A stretch of DNA of 64,000 nucleotides. It comes from Wolbachia endosymbiont (group A) of Anomoia purmunda (lineage in GTDB: Bacteria; Pseudomonadota; Alphaproteobacteria; Rickettsiales; Anaplasmataceae). Positions 58,245-64,000 of this stretch are shown in pieces. The stretch lies in NCBI RefSeq assembly GCF_947251545.1, contig NZ_OX366362.1:868001-932000 (forward strand). The letters run 5' to 3'. The notes under the pieces were generated by a model. That model had not been told where the DNA came from, ran no database searches, and saw nothing but the letters and a program-made list of their open reading frames with translations. Made by a program: the position numbers and the translations under genes. The stretch's first letter is position 1. Every line of letters starts with the position of its first letter.

Positions 58245-58610
58245 TTTAGTATATAGCCAAAGTGACTTACGACAATTTGAAAAACCGTCATCCCGCTACG
58301 TGTTAGCGGAATCTACACCGCGAATGAATCCATAGCTATACGAACATTGTGATTTGAGAACAATCTCCGCCAGGAAGGGTGTCATTCCAGTGCTTGGCAC
58401 TGGAATCCAGCCTTTATTATGCAGCCACTGGGTTGAAATTAAGTCTTCTGGATCCAAGTAGTCTGGGCACTGCCTTTGTGTTTGAGGCAAAACCTGCTAT
58501 AACATTTAACACACTGCTTTCACAAACGAATATTCGTACAGTTGTGGAATGAATCGTGGTATGACGGTCCGCTACGTGTTAGCGGGATCTAGAGATACCG
58601 CGGGTCTATA
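58245..58610. repeat. Composite palindromic repeat, full copy upstream of tRNA-Arg
   Basis: Outer arms AGCTATACGAACATT (58334-58348) and AATATTCGTACAGTT (58529-58543) enclose a CATTCCAGTGCTTGGCACTGG palindrome and other units. Outside the arms lie CCGCGAATGAATCCAT and its complement-like ATGAATCGTGGTATGACGG, plus two GCTACGTGTTAGCGG units at 58295 and 58570. No gene. Confidence 0.78.
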
Positions 58611-58613
58611 CAT

Positions 58614-58687
58614 GCGCTTGTAGCTCAGTTGGATAGAGCGTTGCCCTCCGGAGGCAAAGGCCGTGGGTTCGAATCCCTCCAAGCGCA
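58614..58687 (+). tRNA. tRNA-Arg (CCG anticodon)
   Basis: The 74-base cloverleaf has acceptor arms GCGCTTG and CAAGCGC, a D arm GCTC...GAGC, anticodon stem TTGCC/GGCAA with loop CTCCGGA (anticodon CCG), and a T loop TTCGAAT with one mismatch in its stem. The 3' CCA is not encoded. It directly follows palindromic repeats and precedes ssb by about 70 bases. It decodes CGG. Confidence 0.96.
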
Positions 58688-58754
58688 CTTTTAATAAAAT
58701 TTGACAATAGTACTTTCATATAAGATAATAAAGGGATTTATTTAGAACATAATT

Positions 58755-59237
58755 ATGTCTGGTGGTACCATAAACAAAGTCATACTAGTTGGTAATTTAG
58801 GAAAAGATCCTGAAATTAGGACTACACAAAATGGAAAAGAAATGGCAAGTTTTTCAATAGCCACATCTGAAAGTTGGGCTGACAAACTTTCCGGTATGCG
58901 CTCTGAAAAGACAGAGTGGCATAATATCGTAATTTTTAGTGAAGGATTAGTAAAAATCGTCAAAGATTTTGCACGTAAAGGCAGTAAAGTTTATGTTGAA
59001 GGTTCTTTGAAAACTAGAAAATGGACTGACCAAAACGGTGGTGAAAGATACACAACAGAGGTGGTTCTATATAATTTTAATAGCGCTCTTACTCTCTTGG
59101 ATTCACGAAATAGTGCACCAAATCCTGATTACAAGCCAAGTGAATACAAACAAGGTGAAACAGGACAAAAAGATAAATACGAAAGTTTTGACAACGATAT
59201 AAAAGATGAACTACTCGACGATGAAATACCATTTTAA
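58755..59237 (+). CDS. ssb: Single-stranded DNA-binding protein
   Basis: The 160-residue OB-fold protein starts MSGGTINKVILVGNLGKDPE, typical of SSB. ATSESWADKLSG and TEWHNIVIF form the DNA-binding core, and the acidic tail ends DDEIPF, the tip that docks partner proteins. Length is normal. dapA starts nine bases later. Confidence 0.96.
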   Translation: MSGGTINKVILVGNLGKDPEIRTTQNGKEMASFSIATSESWADKLSGMRSEKTEWHNIVIFSEGLVKIVKDFARKGSKVYVEGSLKTRKWTDQNGGERYTTEVVLYNFNSALTLLDSRNSAPNPDYKPSEYKQGETGQKDKYESFDNDIKDELLDDEIPF

Positions 59238-59246
59238 CAATTTAAA

Positions 59247-60242
59247 TTGAAATCTACATTTTTATGGACTGCTTGTGTTACTCCTTTTAATTGCAATGGG
59301 GATAGCATAGATTATAGCAGTTTGCAGCGTTTACTGACAATGCAAGTTAAAGCTGAAAATGGTGTAGTGTTGCTGGGTAGCACAGGTGAAAGCCTATCGC
59401 TTACTGATTCTGAAAAGCGTACATTAGTTGAATTCGTATGTAAGCTAAAATTAAATACGAAAATTATAATTGGCGTACCAGGAGTGAATCTATATCAGAC
59501 TCTTGAATGGCTTGATTTTTGCAAGGGTATGCCTATTCACGGCTATCTAATGACAACTCCCATTTATGCAAAGCCCGGAATTATGGGGCAGACTTTATGG
59601 TTTGAAAAGCTGCTTGAGAAAGCACATGTGCCGGTTATGTTTTACAATATTCCATCGAGAGCAGGAGTGAGCCTCCATGCTGAAACTGTACGCAACTTAT
59701 CCAGCCACGAAAAATTTTGGGCTATCAAAGATTCAAGTGGCACCGTTGATACTTTAGCTCAGTATAAGAAAGTTGCACCAAATATTGAGGTCTTTTGTGG
59801 AGATGATAATATGATATCTGATATGGCAGCTTATGGTGCGGCTGGCCTGGTTTCCGTTGCTTCCAATGTTTGGCCACGCATAGCGCATGAATATGTTAAG
59901 AAATGTCTGAACGACGAACTGTCTTCACTGTCATTCCAGCGCGTGACGCTGGAATCCAGAAGGAAACCTGTTCAAATGACAGGAAATGACATGAAAAGTT
60001 CAACAGATATCTGGCAACAAGCTTGCAAAGCCCTATTTATTGCCAGCAACCCAATACCCACTAAAGCACTTTTGCATGATATTGGTCTTATAGAACATCA
60101 AACTGTCCGCCTACCACTCAGCACAGAAGACTTACCGTCTATTGAGAAATTGAGGCAAGCTAATGAAATTATCTTCGGGGGAGAGGATTGCCAAACACTT
60201 CAGGATACCAGTACCCTGCATCAATACCGTCAATTTCCATAG
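59247..60242 (+). CDS. dapA: 4-hydroxy-tetrahydrodipicolinate synthase, with palindrome-encoded insert
   Basis: The 331-residue enzyme starts at TTG nine bases after ssb. It condenses pyruvate and aspartate semialdehyde in lysine/diaminopimelate synthesis. GSTGES, VMFYNIPSRAG (Tyr) and WAIKDSSGT (Schiff-base Lys) are present, and CGDDNMISDM follows. About 25 residues near 228-253 (SFQRVTLESRRKPVQM...) are extra compared with DapA and derive from a palindromic repeat. The C-terminus runs about 15 residues longer than usual, reading through the opposite-strand gene tail. The active site is not affected. Confidence 0.92.
   Translation: MKSTFLWTACVTPFNCNGDSIDYSSLQRLLTMQVKAENGVVLLGSTGESLSLTDSEKRTLVEFVCKLKLNTKIIIGVPGVNLYQTLEWLDFCKGMPIHGYLMTTPIYAKPGIMGQTLWFEKLLEKAHVPVMFYNIPSRAGVSLHAETVRNLSSHEKFWAIKDSSGTVDTLAQYKKVAPNIEVFCGDDNMISDMAAYGAAGLVSVASNVWPRIAHEYVKKCLNDELSSLSFQRVTLESRRKPVQMTGNDMKSSTDIWQQACKALFIASNPIPTKALLHDIGLIEHQTVRLPLSTEDLPSIEKLRQANEIIFGGEDCQTLQDTSTLHQYRQFP
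59928..59959 (+). repeat. Palindromic repeat inside dapA
   Basis: Stem arms ATTCCAGCG (59933-59941) and CGCTGGAAT (59947-59955) enclose CGTGA. The same unit is intergenic at about 40880-40905. It keeps the dapA frame, as described for protein-coding palindromic elements of Rickettsia and Wolbachia. Confidence 0.88.
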
Positions 60243-60694
60243 AGGTATCAGGCATTGCTTTATCGATTAACAATTTAAAAGGAATATAAGCAATAGAACC
60301 TGCCAAAGCAGCTAAAGCTCCTATAGCTGCTGGTGATGTAAAGCCAAGAGCAACAAATCCTGCTCCTATCCCGAATCTAATACCAGTATATGCAATTGCT
60401 TGTGCTATTTCTTTTGAAGAATCCTTAAAGCCCGAAGTTAAGAGTGTTGCTATTAAAGATATTGCAAGTAACGATGATAATAGCAACCCAGCACCAACCA
60501 TTCCACCTGCAACAAGAGGTGACAAACCAGAAATAGAGCTTATAGCATAATTTGTAACAATTCCATCAATAGCTCCTAAGCCTGCTATTACCCCCCCCCG
60601 CTATTCCACAGATTATTCCCGCTATTGCTATCGTTCCTATTGGATCTGATTTAAATAATCGCTTAAGTTCTTCTATATCTTGAGATCCACTCAT
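60169..60694 (-). pseudogene. Small Gly/Ala-rich membrane protein, frameshifted at a G9 tract
   Basis: The ATG at 60694 follows GAGGTAGAA. The first frame reads MSGSQDIEELKRLFKSD, then IGTIAIAGIICGIAGGG, and breaks at nine consecutive G (60591-60599 as C on the plus strand). In the next frame the protein goes on with VIAGLGAIDGIVTNYAISSI and then MVGAGLLLSSLLAISLIATL and further hydrophobic segments to the stop at 60169. Eight or eleven G would restore one frame of about 175 residues. The 3' end overlaps dapA by 74 bases. The function is unknown; three or four membrane helices are likely. Confidence 0.7.
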
Positions 60695-60990
60695 AATTTC
60701 TACCTCTTTATTAACATTTAATTAAGGCTAACATACTAACACATTATAGTCAATATATTCTATACCATTCTTTCAGGGCTTTTTAATTGACTTTCAACGC
60801 ACTTTAGTCTATACAATTTTAATATCTTAAGCTATAAGGCACACCAGATCTATAGCTAAAGTGACCTTACCCAGAAAAAATGGAGAGAAAGAAAGGAGTT
60901 TTTTTGTGGTAATCCAATCAATCTAATTAACAGCTTGCTCATTATAGTCTTGCAACTCTGATTTAATATACAATCCAAGTGTCATTTGAA
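60695..60990. other. Intergenic region before IS4 copy 4
   Basis: About 296 bases, AT-rich. It contains the probable promoter of the minus-strand gene at 60694 and a small repeat trace (agctaaagtgacctta). No gene or RNA was recognised. Confidence 0.4.
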
Positions 60991-62303
60991 CCATACGCGT
61001 CAAGTTAAGGAAAAGTGTAAGTAAAATTGATAGAGTGAAGGAAAAGAATAAGGTATAAGTTCTTCTTGGATATGTGAATGAGAGAACTTACAATGGACAG
61101 AATAGCTTGCTTATCAAAAGACCTCAATGAATTCTTTAATGAAAAAGCAGACGAAATATCAATTGCAGTAGGTTTTATAAAAAGAAAGAGAAAACTTAAT
61201 GGCTCATCATTCATAAAAGCTATGGTTTTTGGTAACATAGGAGTTGGTGATTGCAGCATAGAAACAATGTGCCAATTGCTAAATGAAGACTCGATAGAAA
61301 TTACAAAACAGGGTTTGGATTATATTAGCCTGCCCAGTAGCATGGAAGATATGTACAAAGGATATGGGAGTAGCTATAGAGATTGTGAGAGTAATACCAA
61401 ATCAGGAATAAAGCTGCAGTTAGTCTTTGATTACCTGAACCAAGCGCTAGATAAGTTAAATTTAATAGAAGGAATAAGGTCGGATCAAGGTTATAGGGAT
61501 TATCTGAACGGTTTATCAGCCAATGATTTGCTAATATTTGATTTGTGCTACTTTGTGCCTAGTTCTTTTAAACAGATTGATGAAGCAGGTGCATATTTTG
61601 TTAGTCGTTATAAGTCTGATACCAATATATATGATATAGAAACAAATCAAAAAATAGAGTTGTTGGAATGTTTAGAAGGTCAATCCCTTCTAGAGATGGA
61701 AGTGCTATTAGGAAAAGAAGTAAAAATTAAAGTGAGAATTATATGTCAAAAATTAACTGAAGAACAGTCTATAATTAGAAGAAGAAGGGCTAATAAGTTA
61801 GCAAAATCACATGGATATACATCTTCTCAAAAGAATCAAAAATTGCTGGATTGGTCGATATTCATAACTAACGTTCCAGAGAGTAAAATCAGCGCTGAAC
61901 AAGTATTAACAGTTTACAGGGTAAGATGGCAGATTGAATTATTATTTAAATTGTATAAGAGTCACATCAGGCTTGACGAACTTAAAGGAAAACCATACAG
62001 AGTATTATGTGAACTATACGCTAAATTGTGCGCAATTCTTATATTTCATGGAATAGTTGGTTGTATAAAACTGAAAGAGAATACAGAGCTGAGTTTAACA
62101 AAGGCATTCATTGAATTAAAAAGAAGGATTAGGGAGTTGTTTTTAGCGTTAAGCAGTAAAATTAATAATTTGAGAATTTTCCTGAAAAAACTTACCACAG
62201 ACTGGTCACAATTTTCTGTGAAAGACAGATATAGAAAAACTAGAGTATCCACCTTAAGTTCATTGAATTTTCTTACCCTTGCTTCTTAACTTGACGCGTA
62301 TGG
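60991..62303 (+). mobile_element. IS4-family insertion sequence, copy 4 (internally deleted)
   Basis: A 1313-bp copy with perfect CCATACGCGTCAAGTTAAG ends. Relative to the other copies it has one extra T-C base upstream of the gene and a 135-bp in-frame deletion. The left flank is intergenic DNA and the right flank a truncated phage-like gene; no target duplication is evident. Confidence 0.93.
61078..62289 (+). pseudogene. IS4-family transposase with catalytic Asp deleted (copy 4)
   Basis: At 403 residues it lacks residues 82-126 of the full protein, joining QGLD directly to YISLPSS. This removes the first catalytic residue D124 (LLDSS) and the preceding helix. D200 and E332 counterparts and the Y-R-E-K signature remain. 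The product cannot catalyse transposition but may still bind ends, and the element itself could be mobilised by copies 1-3. Glu at residue 70 places it with copy 3. Confidence 0.92.
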
Positions 62304-62470
62304 TAGCGGCGATATGGTGGCTTGCCAAGCTAGATTTACGGGTACACATGCATGATAAATTTATAGAGCAGAACAACGGATTGACTGTTACGGTATATCG
62401 CCTGGAAGAACGGGTAAAAAATCTTTCTGAGGAATTGGATGAATTCAAAGCTAACTCGAAGTACAAGTAA
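62304..62470 (+). pseudogene. C-terminal remnant of a small helical protein, probably phage-related
   Basis: The frame enters from the IS4 end and reads AAIWWLAKLDLRVHMHDKF, then LTVTVYRLEERVKNLSEEL to a stop at 62468-62470. The Trp-rich hydrophobic segment followed by a coiled coil is reminiscent of small phage membrane/lysis-accessory proteins. The start was removed at the IS4 boundary. It is convergent with the phospholipase D remnant, with no gap. Confidence 0.45.
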
Positions 62471-62956
62471 TTATTTTTCTGCTAATGGTATATAAACCTC
62501 AGATTGAGATTGACGATCTTTCCAATTTTCAACGTATTGTTCAACTAATGAAGGGCTTCCTGTTATAACCAGTAGATTCTCAGCATTCTTTTTCTGGGCA
62601 GCGTCAGAGAAATTGAACGAACCCGTGATGATTTTTTGATTATCAATGATCATAATTTTGCTATGTGAAATTGCAGGTTTATAGTCTATGTATACCGGTA
62701 TCTTTTGATAAAACAATTCATTGATAACACTATACTTTGAGCTAATTTGCGATTCATCAAGAATTACCTTAACATCAACACCTCGTTTTTTTGCCCTGAT
62801 CAAAGATTGTGCAATAGGTTTAGAAGTAAAAGAATATGCCTGAACTAACACAGATTTTTTGGAGCTATCTATAGCATTAATTATTTGATTAGTACAATTT
62901 TCTCTAGGTGTAAAACAGACTGTAGTTTTTGGACAGCCCTGATAAAAGTGAGCAAG
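62471..62956 (-). pseudogene. Phospholipase D (Nuc-like) without a normal start
   Basis: The recognisable frame runs TTVCFTPRENCTNQIINAID, then KSVLVQAYSFTSKPIAQSLI, VKVILDESQ, and the HKD motif HSKIMIIDNQKIITGSFNFS to the C-terminus. Family members of about 175 residues carry an N-terminal signal peptide and form dimers with one HKD each. Here the frame opens at 62956 without ATG, and only a GTG at 62851 could start, which would drop the first strand and conserved Cys. The signal peptide is missing. It may be a 5'-truncated gene. Confidence 0.65.
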
Positions 62957-62974
62957 TTAATAGAACTAATAAAT

Positions 62975-63895
62975 ATGACAAAATATATACTTTCAGTAGA
63001 TGGCGGAGGCATAAGGGGCATTATACCAGCTATAATACTAGCAGAAATAGAAAAGAGAGCAAGAAAACCGATCGCTGAAATCTTTGATCTGATGGCAGGT
63101 ACTTCAACCGGTGGGATTGTTGTAGCTGGATTGTGTAAGAAAGATGAACGGCGAAATCCTCAATATTCAGCTAATGATTTAGTTGAGCTTTACCAGGAGT
63201 ATGGAGCATATATTTTCAAGTCTTCGTTTTTTAGGCAATCAATACTATCGTGGTTTAACTGTGCACAATACCCATATGAAAACATTGAATCAGTACTGGA
63301 GAAGTATTTTGGTGACGATATTCTAAAAAACACTTTAAGTAAGGTACTAATTACAAGTTATGATATTCACAATAACTGCCCATTTTTCTTTAAGAGCTGG
63401 AAGAAAGATAAAAATTTTATCAAATTGAAAGATGCACTCAGAGCCACAACAGCAGCCCCAACATACTTTGCACCTAAGTACTTAGAAGTTAGCCAAGAAA
63501 AAAGAGTATTAGTCGATGGAGGGGTATTTGCCAATAACCCAGCGGCTTGTGCATATGCAAATAGTAAAAAACTTTTCCCTAATGAAGAAATAGTGTTGGT
63601 ATCAATTGGCACAGGTCGGCTATCTAATCGAATCAAGTACAGGAAATTAGGAAAAATAGCCTGGATAAAGCCTCTGTTAAATGTGATGTTTGCATCGAGC
63701 CTTGATGTAGTGAATTATCAACTAGGTAATGTAATGGACGACATATACATCAGGATACAATCACAACTGACAATAGCGTCGGCTGAGATGGATAATATTA
63801 CATCAAAAAATATTAAATGTCTACAGCAAGAGGCAAATGCAATGATAGAGGACAACCAGGAAGCAATAGATAGATTCTGCAATATTGAACTATAA
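62975..63895 (+). CDS. Patatin-like phospholipase
   Basis: I use the ATG at 62975 (306 residues, MTKYILSVDGGG); an earlier start at 62885 would add residues from the intergenic region. The oxyanion loop DGGGIRG lies at residues 9-15, the nucleophile elbow GTSTGG at 42-47 (S44), and the dyad Asp in LVDGGVFANNPA. It hydrolyses acyl lipids and may act on host membranes; patatins are frequent accessory genes in WO phages. It is divergent from the PLD remnant and four bases from the next gene. Confidence 0.93.
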   Translation: MTKYILSVDGGGIRGIIPAIILAEIEKRARKPIAEIFDLMAGTSTGGIVVAGLCKKDERRNPQYSANDLVELYQEYGAYIFKSSFFRQSILSWFNCAQYPYENIESVLEKYFGDDILKNTLSKVLITSYDIHNNCPFFFKSWKKDKNFIKLKDALRATTAAPTYFAPKYLEVSQEKRVLVDGGVFANNPAACAYANSKKLFPNEEIVLVSIGTGRLSNRIKYRKLGKIAWIKPLLNVMFASSLDVVNYQLGNVMDDIYIRIQSQLTIASAEMDNITSKNIKCLQQEANAMIEDNQEAIDRFCNIEL

Positions 63896-63898
63896 ACG

Positions 63899-64000
63899 AT
63901 GCCAAGCAAACTAAAGAAATTATACCACAAAGCAAAGAAAGGTTTAAAAAACATAGTTTCGCCCAAAAAGCATAAAACTGTGACTAAGGGGCAAGAAGCT
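63899..64000 (+). CDS. Start of an uncharacterised gene, cut by the window edge
   Basis: An ATG three bases after the patatin stop opens a frame of 34 codons to the end: MPSKLKKLYHKAKKGLKN, then IVSPKKHKTVTKGQEA. It is strongly basic. The tight spacing suggests co-transcription with patatin. Family unknown. Confidence 0.5.
   Translation, partial: MPSKLKKLYHKAKKGLKNIVSPKKHKTVTKGQEA

Noticed and set aside
62885..62974. An upstream start for the patatin gene adding 30 residues
   Set aside because: The added residues overlap the divergent PLD reading frame and do not resemble patatin N-termini, whereas MTKYILSVDGGG is the typical start.

Overview
The window is AT-rich alphaproteobacterial DNA that reads as a Wolbachia chromosome. 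The pointers are a Rickettsiales-type core gene set (CtrA, FtsZ, NuoE, SdhA/SdhB, HemY-like, PmbA, a PrtD-type exporter), very dense insertion sequences, fragments of a WO-type prophage (large serine recombinase, tail tape-measure protein, patatin, phospholipase D), an ankyrin-repeat protein with C-terminal membrane segments, and the short palindromic repeats that litter Wolbachia intergenic DNA. The strain cannot be named from the sequence alone.

Layout. 1-1269: end of yidC, then ribH and nusB, overlapping. 1343-3113: an IS4-family element (copy 1) and a maturase remnant. 3309-10602: housekeeping block with a LolC/E-type permease, a mitofilin-like protein, a HemY-like protein, atpG, pmbA, a cold-shock protein and a DEAD-box helicase. 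10618-17473: a graveyard of nested mobile DNA. An IS110 transposase gene is split by an IS4 element (copy 2) and separately carries the 3' end of a group II intron, whose maturase is fused to a dead serine recombinase. An IS4-like remnant and a decayed IS5 element follow. 17648-31524: tgt, nuoE, two Wolbachia-type hypothetical genes (one mucin-like), rnpB, ctrA, gpsA, pgpA, a GNAT enzyme, a PAS protein, sdhB, ybeY, an EVE protein, ftsZ and a small membrane protein. 31609-36719: comM broken by a second identical IS5 copy, then IS110 elements around a tape-measure fragment, and a dead IS481-type transposase. 36849-40736: sdhA, with an ankyrin gene ending on the very next base. 41200-46651: dead IS630, a second identical IS110 copy, miaB, IS4 copy 3. 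46920-60242: an M16 peptidase, sodB, hypothetical genes (one with a zinc-protease signature), tsaD, a type I secretion ABC protein, a three-gene operon resembling a type IV pilus/type II secretion inner-membrane platform, tRNA-Arg, ssb and dapA. 60169-64000: a membrane-protein gene frameshifted at a run of nine G, IS4 copy 4 with an internal deletion, then phage-related debris (phospholipase D remnant, patatin, start of another gene).

How the genes work together. Most intact genes serve ordinary functions: respiration (nuoE, sdhA, sdhB, atpG), envelope biogenesis (yidC, Lol permease, gpsA, pgpA), RNA modification and processing (tgt, miaB, tsaD, rnpB, ybeY), division and cell-cycle control (ftsZ, ctrA). 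Host-facing candidates are the ankyrin protein, the mucin-like membrane protein, the HELSH protein, the patatin and the type I exporter.

The observations I rank highest are the pilus/secretion-platform-like trio at 55381-58244; a stem-loop with a conserved 17-nt loop downstream of two different IS110 transposases; the HELSH protein at 50050; a 166-bp miniature element with IS4-like ends; the 25-bp inverted sequence around the dead recombinase; the in-frame UGA in the mucin-like gene; and the palindrome inserted in frame in dapA.
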